A stretch of DNA of 64,000 nucleotides from NCBI GenBank assembly GCA_022844135.1, contig JALHMG010000021.1, forward strand, positions 26,762 to 90,761. The letters run 5' to 3'. The stretch is from Lysobacterales bacterium. Its GTDB lineage: Bacteria; Pseudomonadota; Gammaproteobacteria; Xanthomonadales; SZUA-5. The position numbers were made by a program, and so were the translations under genes. Numbering within the stretch: position 1 is the stretch's first letter; each line of letters starts with the position of its first letter. The notes beneath the pieces are model-generated. The model was not told where the DNA came from. It saw only the letters and a program-made list of their open reading frames with translations, and made no database searches. Of this stretch, positions 1-10,716 are shown piece by piece.

Positions 1-621
1 CTGCGTGCTGGCGGTAATCTCGACGATGCCCTCGCCGTCGATCGATGCCCAACTGGCGTGCGTTTCCAGATAAAAATGATCCTGGCCGCCGCAGCGCGCT
101 TCGCCGCGCAAGCGTCTGGGCGATGCGGCCATCGCGGCATCGACATCGCCGCACCCAACGCGCGCCGGTTTCAGGTGGAACTGCTCGGCTGCGAGTGCTG
201 CGTCGATACTCAAGCACGCCGGCAGCGGCTCATAGTCGACGCGCACCCGTCTCGCCGCCGCTTGTGCCGCGGCCATGTCGTTCCCCACCACCCATGCCAC
301 CGCCTGGCCGACGTGGCTGACAACATCGGCCGGCAATAGCGGCTCATCGTGCACGATGGGGCCGGTGTTGTTTTCGCCGGGAATGTCTTTGGCGGTCAGC
401 ACCGCATGGATGCCAGGCATCGCCAGTGCCGGAGCGGTGTCGATTGCCAGCAGGCGCGCATGCGCATGCGGCGATTGCACCGGATACAGGCGCAGCAACT
501 TCGCTGGAAGCGCCTGCTCGTCGGTGTACACGGCGCGGCCGGTGACGTGGCCGTGGGCGGATTCGTGGGTCATGCCCGAGACATCCGGCTTTTTGGCTCG
601 CGGTAGCGACGGACGAAGCAC
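1..621 (-). CDS. xdhB: Xanthine dehydrogenase molybdopterin-binding subunit, N-terminal part (cut by window edge)
   Basis: Large, molybdenum-cofactor subunit of xanthine dehydrogenase, which oxidises hypoxanthine to xanthine and urate. Only about the first 207 residues lie in the window and the gene runs off the left edge. Readable landmarks are THESAHGHVTG near the N-terminus (the family has HxSAxxHVTG), then AVYTDEQ and GGQDHFYLETHASWA, the XdhB GGQ(D/E)HFYLE motif. I chose a GTG at 621-619 because the conserved block normally has residues before it; an ATG at 573-571 would start inside that block. No good ribosome site is visible for either. The gene lies 79 bp downstream of xdhA on the same strand, so they are probably co-transcribed. 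A GAGGGCAC-type 9-bp sequence is repeated about three times in the gap. Family call strong, start weak. Confidence 0.88.
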   Translation of the reverse strand, partial: MLRPSLPRAKKPDVSGMTHESAHGHVTGRAVYTDEQALPAKLLRLYPVQSPHAHARLLAIDTAPALAMPGIHAVLTAKDIPGENNTGPIVHDEPLLPADVVSHVGQAVAWVVGNDMAAAQAAARRVRVDYEPLPACLSIDAALAAEQFHLKPARVGCGDVDAAMAASPRRLRGEARCGGQDHFYLETHASWASIDGEGIVEITASTQ

Positions 622-700
622 GTGCCCTCGTGCCCTCGTGCCCTCATGCTCTCGCTCTTCGCTTCGGCATTCACTGCCGTACATCGCTTCCCGGCATCGC

Positions 701-3190
<2,490 letters not shown>

Positions 3191-3262
3191 GATGCGCATG
3201 CCGCCAACGAAGCAACGCCACGCGCCGAAAACGGTCTTCGCCCCCATAGCCAGATAATCTCC

Positions 3263-4357
3263 ATGGTCATTTTCTTCGGCATCGTTGCGCTGCTCGTCAG
3301 CACCTGGTTGATGTTGCGACTGCGGCGCGAGCGCGCGTTTCGCGGCGAACGTCTTGAGCTTCACGGTTATGTTGTCGAACGCACGGTGCGCACGCACAAA
3401 GGTAGAACAACGCTGAGCCTGGGCGTGGCCAGCGGCAACGCCGAATTGAGCGTCAAGCCTGAGGACGCCTTCGCGCGGTTCTTGAAAACCTTGAACATCG
3501 GCCGCGACGTGACCTGCGGCGACAGGCGCCTGGACGAGCGCCTGCTCTTCGAGAGCGACGACCCGCGCGTCGTACTCTGGCTCAAGTCCGCCAGCGAGGC
3601 GCGCGAAGCGATTGGGGCGGTGTTCAATCTCGGCGCAGCACGCCTGATGGCCCACGGTGGCCGGATCTGGGCGACATTTAACGCCAAGACATCGGAGATC
3701 GACGTCGACGTGGTTAGCGTGCAACTCGCGGTGGCGCTGCACAAGCTCGCCGCCAGTGTGCCCGGCACGATCAGCGGCCCCCACGAGCGCAGCGTCTTCC
3801 ACGCCGGACGCGCGTTGTTTCTGCTTGCGCTTTCCGGTGGCCTGGGAATCTCTGCGGCCGTGATGTTTTTTGCGCATGTCGCGCCAAAGTACCCGCAACA
3901 TGTACAAGGCTTCGGCATGTATGCGGCTGCATCGCTGATTTCGCTGCTGATCGGCGCTGCCCTGTGGTGGCTGGCGGCACAGTGGATCAAGGACAGCGCG
4001 CGGGCGCGTCCGGTGCTGATCGATCTGGCGCTGATCGGGCTGACCAGCTTTGTCGTTATCGGTACGGTCAGCGCCGGCAATTTGAATGTGTTGCTGGCGA
4101 GCGGGCCGTCGATGGTTGAGGAGGTCACCGCCGGTGCGTTGATTCGCCGCGAATCGCGCCGCAAACGCCGCCGCAGTTCGACCTCTTACCACATCGAATT
4201 GCCGGCATTGCAGGATGGCAAAGTGCTAGCCAACCGTTATGCCTTGAGCGCCAGCGACTACGCCGCGCTGCACACCGGTGCCAGGGTGCGCGTCGAATCG
4301 CAGCGCGGTTTCTTCGGACCCTATTTTCTGCTGCGCGCGCCGCAAAAAGTGGACTGA
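3263..4357 (+). CDS. Multi-spanning membrane protein of unknown function
   Basis: A 364 aa protein I do not recognise. It begins with a hydrophobic segment (residues 1-20) followed by arginines. A soluble region runs to about 170, then come three hydrophobic segments at about 175-200, 210-232 and 242-265. A basic stretch (RRESRRKRRR, about 293-302) and a small C-terminal soluble domain ending in FFGPYFLLRAP follow. The N- and C-terminal soluble parts resemble small beta-rich domains such as those near bacterial DUF3592-like or E3-ligase-like membrane proteins, but I cannot assign a family. It ends one base before the ATG of the acetyltransferase at 4359, so the two are probably co-transcribed. 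Confidence 0.7.
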   Translation: MVIFFGIVALLVSTWLMLRLRRERAFRGERLELHGYVVERTVRTHKGRTTLSLGVASGNAELSVKPEDAFARFLKTLNIGRDVTCGDRRLDERLLFESDDPRVVLWLKSASEAREAIGAVFNLGAARLMAHGGRIWATFNAKTSEIDVDVVSVQLAVALHKLAASVPGTISGPHERSVFHAGRALFLLALSGGLGISAAVMFFAHVAPKYPQHVQGFGMYAAASLISLLIGAALWWLAAQWIKDSARARPVLIDLALIGLTSFVVIGTVSAGNLNVLLASGPSMVEEVTAGALIRRESRRKRRRSSTSYHIELPALQDGKVLANRYALSASDYAALHTGARVRVESQRGFFGPYFLLRAPQKVD

Positions 4358-4358
4358 C

Positions 4359-4871
4359 ATGTCTGACGATTGGCGACAGTTGACGACCCTCGGCGCGACG
4401 CTCGCTTTGCGCCCGCTGGCTGCCGACGATTTCGATGCGCTCTATGCCGTCGCCTGCGACCCCGACATCTGGACGGTGCATCCCGAGCCCTTGCGCTGGC
4501 GGCTCGACGTGTTCACCGGGTTCTTCGCCAAAGCTTGCAACGACGGCGCGCTGATTGTTGCCGAGCGCAGCAGCGGCGCGATCGTCGGCAGCTCGCGCTA
4601 TTACGAATGGGCCCCGGCGCTTGAAGAGGTCGCGATCGGCTACACCTTTCTCGCGCGCCGCCTTTGGGGCGGCGCCGCAAACGCCGAGCTCAAGCGGCTG
4701 ATGCTCGATCACGCATTCCAATATGCGAAGCGCGTGTGGTTCCACGTCGGCGTCGACAACATCCGCTCGCGCCGAGCGATGGAGAAAATCGGCGCCACCC
4801 TGGACCGCATCGAGCTGCGACCGAGCGGAGGGCGCCTGTTGACGACCGCGTTCTACAGGATCGACCGCTAA
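4359..4871 (+). CDS. GNAT-family N-acetyltransferase
   Basis: A 170 aa acetyltransferase of the RimJ/RimL-like GNAT branch. It starts TLALRPLAADDFDALY and contains the acceptor region YTFLARRLWGGAANAELKRL (motif A region with G-G-A-A-N binding acetyl-CoA pyrophosphate) and VDNIRSRRAMEKIGA, the typical N-x-x-S-x-x-x-x-E-K-x-G-A motif B. Substrate unknown; relatives acetylate ribosomal N-termini, small amines or antibiotics. It starts one base after the stop of the membrane protein gene, so translational coupling is likely. A 14-bp-arm hairpin begins directly after the stop codon. Confidence 0.87.
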   Translation: MSDDWRQLTTLGATLALRPLAADDFDALYAVACDPDIWTVHPEPLRWRLDVFTGFFAKACNDGALIVAERSSGAIVGSSRYYEWAPALEEVAIGYTFLARRLWGGAANAELKRLMLDHAFQYAKRVWFHVGVDNIRSRRAMEKIGATLDRIELRPSGGRLLTTAFYRIDR

Positions 4872-4908
4872 CCCGCATATTTCATGAGGTCGCGATGAAA
4901 TATGCGGG
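4872..4908. repeat. Palindromic dispersed repeat (CCCGCATATTTCAT arms)
   Basis: A perfect 14-bp inverted repeat: arms 4872-4885 and 4895-4908 around a 9-nt loop GAGGTCGCG. It begins immediately after the GNAT stop codon. The left half including GAGG reappears at 63983-64000, cut by the window end, and a diverged copy starts at 63781, again directly after a stop codon. This looks like a REP-like family that may also act as a 3' hairpin; there is no T-run. Confidence 0.75.
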
Positions 4909-4987
4909 CTAAGCCATGCGTTGGGCGTGGGTGCGTCGCCGGCCACAAACCAAGCTACGATAAGCAACCCCAGTTCCGGATGCCGCC

Positions 4988-7054
4988 ATGCTGCGCCAGT
5001 TCCGCGCCTGCCCATTGTGCGAGGCGATTTGCGGTCTTGAGTTTCGCTCAGAAAACGGCCAGCTGACGGCGATCCGCGGCGACCTGGAAGACCCGTTCAG
5101 CGCCGGACACATTTGCCCCAAGGGCAATGCAATTCTCGATCTGGAAGCGGACCCCGATCGCCTGCGCACGCCGCGGCTGAAAGTCGATGGTCGCTTCGTC
5201 GAGATCGGCTGGGAGGAGGCCCTGCAGCGAGCGGGCGAGGGCATCGCAGAGATTCAGGCGAGCCACGGCGCCAACGCGGTCGCCGCGTACGTGGGCAATC
5301 CGAACGTGCATCACTTCGGCCACATTGCCTACGTGCCGCAGTGGCTGCGCTTGCTCAAAACGCGCAACGTGTACTCGGCATCGAGTGTCGATCAATGGCC
5401 GCACCAGTTGGTGGCCTGGGCGATGTTCGGTCACCAGTTCCTGATTCCCATCGTCGATCTCGATCGCACCGATTATTTGCTGATGCTTGGCGCCAATCCG
5501 GTGGCCTCCAACGGCAGCTTGCTGACCGCACCGGGCATCGCCAAACGGCTGAAGGCGTTGACCCAACGAGGCACCTTTGTGCTGGTCGATCCGCGCCGCA
5601 CGGAGACGGCGGAAATCGCATCGCGCCATCTGCCGATCCGGCCCGGTGGCGATGCCGTGTTTCTGGTGGCGCTGCTGCAGGCGCTGCAGAAGTGCGGGCC
5701 ACCGCGATTGGCCAACTATGGCGATCGCCTCAGCGGGTTCGACGCATCGCTGGCGGCGATGCCCGCTTTCGACAACGGCGAGATCGAGTCGCGAACCGGT
5801 TTAACGGCGGCCGACATCGAGCAGATCGCGCATGAGCTGTACGCCAGCGAGCGTGCCGCTGTGTACGGTCGCATGGGTGTCTCAACGCAGCGCTTCGGCA
5901 CACTGTGCCAGTGGCTGATGCAACTGATCAATGTTTATCTTGGCCAACTGGACCGACCCGGCGGCGTGTTGCCGAATGATCCGGTGTTGCCGGTGACCGG
6001 CAAAGGCACCTCGCCCGGCAACCGCAATCGCTGGCGCAGTCGTGTGCGTGGCCTGCCGGAGTTCGCCGGCGAGCTGCCGGTGTCGGCGTTGACCGAGGAA
6101 ATCGAAACGCCGGGCGAGGGCCAGGTGCGGGCGCTGTTCACCTCCGCCGGCAACCCGGTGTTGTCCACGCCCAACGGCGCGCGGCTCGATGCCAGTTTGC
6201 GCTCGCTGGACTTCATGGTGTCGATGGACATCTACATCAACGAGACCACGCGGCACGCTGACGTGATCCTGCCGCCGGCATCGTTTCTGACGCAGTACCA
6301 CTACGATTCGGTGTTCAACGCCTTCGCCGTGCGTCGCGTTGCGCGGCTGAATCGGCCGCTGCGCGAGCAGGCCAGCGATGAGCGCGCCGACTGGGAAATC
6401 GTCAACGGTTTGGCGCGCGCGTATGCCGGTGCCAGCGGCAAACCGTGGGCCGATTTGCCGCCGCCGCGGGCGTTGATCGAGGGCGCGATCCGACGCGCCG
6501 GGCGCGTCGATTTCGATGCCTTGGCGCAGGCCGAACACGGGCTCGATCTGGGTCCGCTGGAGCCGAGCTTGCTGGCGCGACTGGAAACGCCCAGCGGGCG
6601 CATCGAGTGCTGGCACGATTTCATCGCCGAGGATTTGCAGCGCCTGGCGGCATCGCCAGCGGCGATGGCCATGCAACTGATAGGCCGGCGCGATGTGCGC
6701 AGCAACAACAGCTGGATGCACAACGCCCAGCGATTGGTGAAAGGCAAGCTGCGCCATCAATTGCAGATGCATCCCGACGATCTGGCGGCGCTCGGCGTTG
6801 CCAGCGGCGAGCGCGTGCGCGTGCGCTCGCGCGTTGGCGAAATCGAAACCGAGGCGGTCGCCGATGACGCGCTGCGGCCGGGCGTTGTTTGCCTGCCGCA
6901 CGGTTTTGGCCACCAGCACAATGACATCGGCCTGCAGCTTGCGCGCACCGTGATCGGCGCCAGCTACAACGATCTGAGCGATCCGCTGGAGCTCGACGTG
7001 CCCAGTGGGAATGCGGCGTTGAATGGGCTGGAGGTCAGTGTGACGCGGATTTGA
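4988..7054 (+). CDS. Molybdopterin-dependent oxidoreductase with N-terminal 4Fe-4S cluster
   Basis: A 688 aa member of the DMSO-reductase/formate-dehydrogenase family. The N-terminus RACPLCEAICGLEF plus GHICPKGN provides four cysteines for a 4Fe-4S cluster. The molybdopterin-binding body follows, with VLVDPRRTETAEIA, LFTSAGNPVLSTPN and NETTRHADVILPP. The C-terminal molybdopterin dinucleotide-binding beta barrel has SNNSWMHN and CLPHGFGH. No twin-arginine signal is seen, so it is probably cytoplasmic. Substrate unknown; such stand-alone enzymes are usually annotated only as molybdopterin oxidoreductase. No dedicated iron-sulfur or membrane partner is adjacent. The 3' end overlaps the convergent methyltransferase gene by 20 bp. 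No strong ribosome site precedes the ATG. Confidence 0.88.
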   Translation: MLRQFRACPLCEAICGLEFRSENGQLTAIRGDLEDPFSAGHICPKGNAILDLEADPDRLRTPRLKVDGRFVEIGWEEALQRAGEGIAEIQASHGANAVAAYVGNPNVHHFGHIAYVPQWLRLLKTRNVYSASSVDQWPHQLVAWAMFGHQFLIPIVDLDRTDYLLMLGANPVASNGSLLTAPGIAKRLKALTQRGTFVLVDPRRTETAEIASRHLPIRPGGDAVFLVALLQALQKCGPPRLANYGDRLSGFDASLAAMPAFDNGEIESRTGLTAADIEQIAHELYASERAAVYGRMGVSTQRFGTLCQWLMQLINVYLGQLDRPGGVLPNDPVLPVTGKGTSPGNRNRWRSRVRGLPEFAGELPVSALTEEIETPGEGQVRALFTSAGNPVLSTPNGARLDASLRSLDFMVSMDIYINETTRHADVILPPASFLTQYHYDSVFNAFAVRRVARLNRPLREQASDERADWEIVNGLARAYAGASGKPWADLPPPRALIEGAIRRAGRVDFDALAQAEHGLDLGPLEPSLLARLETPSGRIECWHDFIAEDLQRLAASPAAMAMQLIGRRDVRSNNSWMHNAQRLVKGKLRHQLQMHPDDLAALGVASGERVRVRSRVGEIETEAVADDALRPGVVCLPHGFGHQHNDIGLQLARTVIGASYNDLSDPLELDVPSGNAALNGLEVSVTRI

Positions 7055-8222
7055 AGCTCGCCACCAGCCGCTGCGCGATCGCGCTGGTGCGTAGCTCAAT
7101 GCGATAGCGATTGGCGCCGGGTGTGGGCAGGTCGACGGGCAGTTGCCAGTGCGAGGTTCGATCCAAACGTGGGTCGGTGCTGAGCACTGCCGCATCGAAA
7201 CCAAGATCGATAAACCACACGAACGCAGGATGTTCGGGTGTTGCATCGAGTTTCACGAGCACCGATGTGGTGTCCGCGGCGGCCTCGTTGCCGAAGCGGT
7301 GCGACCAAACGCAAGCCGCTTCGCTACAGGGTGTCCAAAGCCCGGTCGTCGCTGGCGGCAGGTAAAGGCGCATCGTCGAACGCTGCGTCAGCCCGGCGAG
7401 CGCCGCGAAGTTGAAGCCGTAATCTGCTTGCCAACGGTTCTGGTCCGTCGCCATGACGCGCCGCTCGGCAACTGCGCTTTCGGGCGCGGCAGCGAAGTAG
7501 CCTGAGAGCGCGATGCGATCTGGCAGCAGGCGACCGCCCTGTTTCAGAAAGCGTCGGCGCGCATCGCCAATGTAATGCAGCACACCTTCGGCAAAGGGAT
7601 CGTTGCCGATGATCTCCGAGACCAGCACATCGGCGCGCTCGGGAAGTTCGACATCGGTGGACCAACCGCGTACCACTTTAACGACATCGGCAAATCCGTT
7701 CGCCGCAATGATTTCCTCGGCCGTGTCGGCGAAGGAACTGGCCTCGATGGCGTACACGCGCGCCGCGCCGGCGCGCGCCGCCGCCATCGCCAGCACGCCG
7801 GTGCCGGTGCCGAGGTCTACAACCACGTCGCCGGGCCGCACGCTGCGCGTTATCGCAGACAGATACGCCATCGTCCGGGCGGCGTCGTTGAGCATCGCGA
7901 TGTGCATGCCGATTTCGCCGTGAAAGCGCCCGGCTGGCAGCGTCGCGGCGGCATCGCGTAGAAACCCGAGCGCGAACAGCTCGCTGATAAGCGCCGTGGA
8001 TTCGACGAACGCCGCTTTCGATTTTGCCGCCAATATCGGCAGCGCTTCGATCACGGTCATCGGTCGCGCGAAGGTTTCGAGGATGCGCAACACCGAGGGC
8101 GTCGCGCTGAGCGCGGCGCCGCCGCGTTTGAGCGTCACCATGCCGTGCGTTTCGAAGGCCACGCTCACATCGTTGGCGATCAGTCGCTGATCGAGCGCAA
8201 AGGTTTTTGTTGAGGACTCCAT
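7035..8222 (-). CDS. Protein arginine methyltransferase-like SAM enzyme
   Basis: A 395 aa class I SAM-dependent methyltransferase. Motif I is VVDLGTGTGVLAMAAARAGA, followed by VYAIEAS (acidic residue binding the ribose). VLVSEIIGNDPF and LLPDRIALSGYF resemble the PRMT double-E loop region and the strand leading into the C-terminal beta barrel. The first 90 residues are a separate small domain (FALDQRLIANDVSVAFETHG...ALPIL...FLRD) that I compare tentatively with PqqD/winged-helix-like peptide-binding domains. The ATG at 8222 overlaps the comEC stop (TGATG), so it is the second gene of a comEC operon; an upstream in-frame start would lie inside comEC. Substrate unknown. Confidence 0.72.
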   Translation of the reverse strand: MESSTKTFALDQRLIANDVSVAFETHGMVTLKRGGAALSATPSVLRILETFARPMTVIEALPILAAKSKAAFVESTALISELFALGFLRDAAATLPAGRFHGEIGMHIAMLNDAARTMAYLSAITRSVRPGDVVVDLGTGTGVLAMAAARAGAARVYAIEASSFADTAEEIIAANGFADVVKVVRGWSTDVELPERADVLVSEIIGNDPFAEGVLHYIGDARRRFLKQGGRLLPDRIALSGYFAAAPESAVAERRVMATDQNRWQADYGFNFAALAGLTQRSTMRLYLPPATTGLWTPCSEAACVWSHRFGNEAAADTTSVLVKLDATPEHPAFVWFIDLGFDAAVLSTDPRLDRTSHWQLPVDLPTPGANRYRIELRTSAIAQRLVASFKSASH

Positions 8223-10540
8223 CAGGGTTCCCGTTCGAGGGTGGCGGCCGGCGGGGCAGGGCGCCACCAGCGTTGCTCTGTTTCCCGCGCTTGCTCAACG
8301 GCGATCGGTGCGCCACCGCGAAAACGCACGGCGATAGCGCCAGATTCCGCCGTGTTGCGCTGCCGGGCCCCAGCCGAATCGACCCGCGCCGTTACTTCCG
8401 GCCGCGGGAAGCCGAATCGATTGCGATAGCCAGCCGAATACAGCACCCATTGCGGCGATACGGCCGACAGGAATGCCGCCGAGCTCGATCCGGCGCTGCC
8501 ATGATGACCGGCGATCAGCACATCGACATCGATGGCCAGCGCTTGTTCGCGCACCAGACGTCCCTCGACCACCTCACCGATGTCGCCCGGAATCAAAGCG
8601 CTGCCGCCCGCTCCCGATACGCGCACCACGCAAGAACTTTCGTTGCCAAGATACGGCATCAACTGCGGCGGATGCAGCACCTCGATCGCTACGCCGTCGA
8701 AATCCCAGCGTTGGCCGGGCCGGCAGCGCTCGCCGCCAGTTATTTTTTCGGGCAGCGCGCCATAGCGCTCTGAGACCTGCAGTCGCCGCAGCAGGCTCTC
8801 GGTGCCGCCGCTGTGATCGAGGTCATCGTGACTGACGATGAGCACATCCAGCGCTTGAACGCCGAGTCGCGTGAGGCTCGGTACCAGCACGCGATCGGAG
8901 AGATCGCCGCCGTCGGGAAATCCGGGGCCGGTATCGATCAGCAGCGCATGGTTCGCAGTGCGGATCAGCGTCGCCTGGCCCTGTCCAACGTCCAGCAAAT
9001 GCAAGTCGAAATCGCCAGCCGGCAGCGCTTCGCGCGGCGGAAAAACCAGCGGCAACAGCGCCAGCAGCCCCGCGAGGCGCAGCGGCCAGCCGCGAGGCGC
9101 GAGCAACCAGAGCGTGCCGCCGATGGCCAGCAACCACGCCCACCAGGTCGGCTCGGGCAGCGCCATGCGTGCTGCCGGCCATTGCGCGGCATGTGTGACC
9201 AGGGCATCGAAGGGTACCAGCAGCCAGGCGGCCAGATGCAGCAGCATCGCGCTTAACGGCACCAGCGGCCACGTTGCCAAGGCCGCAATCAGCACCGGCA
9301 CTACAATGAAAGTTACATACGGCACGGCGAGCAGATTCACCAGGGGCGCGCCGAGGCTCGTTTGCTGAAAGAACGCCAGTCCCAGCGGCAGCAGAGCGAC
9401 CGATAAACCCAACTGCGGCAACACCCAGACGCGCCAGCCGCGAAGCGGTCGCCATTGGCCGGAGTAGGCCAGAATGAGCCAAGCCACGGCGCCGAAACTG
9501 AGCCAGAATCCGGCGCCCAGCGGCGCCAGAGGGTCGATCACGAGCACAGCCACCAGTGCCATCGCATAGCGCGTCCACCAGCCCAGTTCGATGCGCATCA
9601 GCACGCCGAGCAACATTGCGGCAATCGTGATCAACGTGCGCTGCGTGGGCAGCGAGAAGCCGGCGATCTGCGCATAAGCAAACGCGGCGATCAACGCGCC
9701 CAGCGCCATCCCCTGAGGTCTGGGCAGGCGCATGCCCAAAGCGGGCCACAGCCAATACAGCAACCAGACCAGTCCACCGCCGACCGCCGCCGCGAGACCC
9801 ACGTGCAGACCGGAAATCGCGATCAAGTGCGTGGTGCCGGTGGCGCGAAAGGCGTCCCAGTCGAGGTCGTTCAACTCGCGCGTGTCGCCAATCGCAAGGG
9901 CTTTGACCAGCGCGCGCAGGCGGCCGGGCGCGAGCGTTGCATCGACGCGTTCGGCAATCGCGTTGCGGGCTTGCAGCACCGGCTGGCGCATGTCGCACGC
10001 GACCGGCCTGGCGGTCGTGATGTAGCCGGTCGCGCTGAGTTGCTGTGCCGCAGCGTAGCGTTCGAAATCGAAGCCGGATGCGTTGACCAGTCCGCGCGGC
10101 GGTTTGAGGCGCAGCGTGGCCTGGAGGCAGCGATCGGGTTCGATTTGCGCGGCCGGGTCGTACCACGACAAGCGCAGTCGCCGGCCTTGTGTGTCCAGCG
10201 CGTCGAAGCGTAAAGCGCGATCCAGACGCTGCGGCAAACTGATCACACGCAATTGCAGGTCGACTTCGCTCCCGCCAGCAAATCGCGTTTTCAGACTGGC
10301 GTGTGCTGCCATCGATGCATGCGCCAGACCAAGCACGAACAGCAGCGTAAGGCGGCCGACGCGTCGGGCAGAACACCACCACACCGCGGCGGACAGCGCG
10401 ATGGCTAGTCCCAGCAGTGTCGGTGCGGGCAGCGACGGCAACGCCGCGAGCACGGCGCATCCGCAAGCAAAGGCCAAACCATCGGCAAGCGCGAGAGGCG
10501 CACTTCGCGCCGCACCAGCGCTGCGTGCAACTATTCGCAT
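8222..10540 (-). CDS. comEC: ComEC/Rec2 DNA uptake channel
   Basis: Inner-membrane channel that carries single-stranded DNA into the cytoplasm during natural transformation; 772 aa, the full family length. The N-terminal region has hydrophobic segments and a small OB-like domain. The competence domain follows (ALVKALAIGDTRELND, HLIAISGLHVGLAA) with many membrane helices. The C-terminal metallo-beta-lactamase-like domain has LLDVGQGQATLI, IDTGPGF and SHDDLDHSGG. I chose the ATG at 10540 because AAGAAGGG lies 5-6 bases upstream; a GTG at 10567 is also open. An inverted repeat sits just upstream at 10572-10602. Its stop overlaps the start of the methyltransferase gene. Confidence 0.93.
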   Translation of the reverse strand: MRIVARSAGAARSAPLALADGLAFACGCAVLAALPSLPAPTLLGLAIALSAAVWWCSARRVGRLTLLFVLGLAHASMAAHASLKTRFAGGSEVDLQLRVISLPQRLDRALRFDALDTQGRRLRLSWYDPAAQIEPDRCLQATLRLKPPRGLVNASGFDFERYAAAQQLSATGYITTARPVACDMRQPVLQARNAIAERVDATLAPGRLRALVKALAIGDTRELNDLDWDAFRATGTTHLIAISGLHVGLAAAVGGGLVWLLYWLWPALGMRLPRPQGMALGALIAAFAYAQIAGFSLPTQRTLITIAAMLLGVLMRIELGWWTRYAMALVAVLVIDPLAPLGAGFWLSFGAVAWLILAYSGQWRPLRGWRVWVLPQLGLSVALLPLGLAFFQQTSLGAPLVNLLAVPYVTFIVVPVLIAALATWPLVPLSAMLLHLAAWLLVPFDALVTHAAQWPAARMALPEPTWWAWLLAIGGTLWLLAPRGWPLRLAGLLALLPLVFPPREALPAGDFDLHLLDVGQGQATLIRTANHALLIDTGPGFPDGGDLSDRVLVPSLTRLGVQALDVLIVSHDDLDHSGGTESLLRRLQVSERYGALPEKITGGERCRPGQRWDFDGVAIEVLHPPQLMPYLGNESSCVVRVSGAGGSALIPGDIGEVVEGRLVREQALAIDVDVLIAGHHGSAGSSSAAFLSAVSPQWVLYSAGYRNRFGFPRPEVTARVDSAGARQRNTAESGAIAVRFRGGAPIAVEQARETEQRWWRPAPPAATLEREP

Positions 10541-10571
10541 CGTTACCCTTCTTGTTGGCCCTGGCACGATG

Positions 10572-10602
10572 TTGAGAAACGCACTTCCTGTCCGTTTCTC
10601 AA
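10572..10602. promoter_or_regulatory. Inverted repeat upstream of comEC
   Basis: A perfect 10-bp inverted repeat, TTGAGAAACG (10572-10581) and CGTTTCTCAA (10593-10602), with an 11-nt spacer, 32 bp upstream of the chosen comEC ATG and inside the 176-bp gap to the divergent diguanylate cyclase gene. It could be an operator or an mRNA leader hairpin. No regulator is suggested by the sequence. Confidence 0.4.
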
Positions 10603-10716
10603 GTCGCGAGTCCGGCGCATGGACACCACACCAGGGCAGTTTAGCCGGAACACTTCGCAGGCGCGCTGCAGACCTTCGAACACGTATCCTCGTTCGAATC
10701 CTTCGATAGCGCGACC

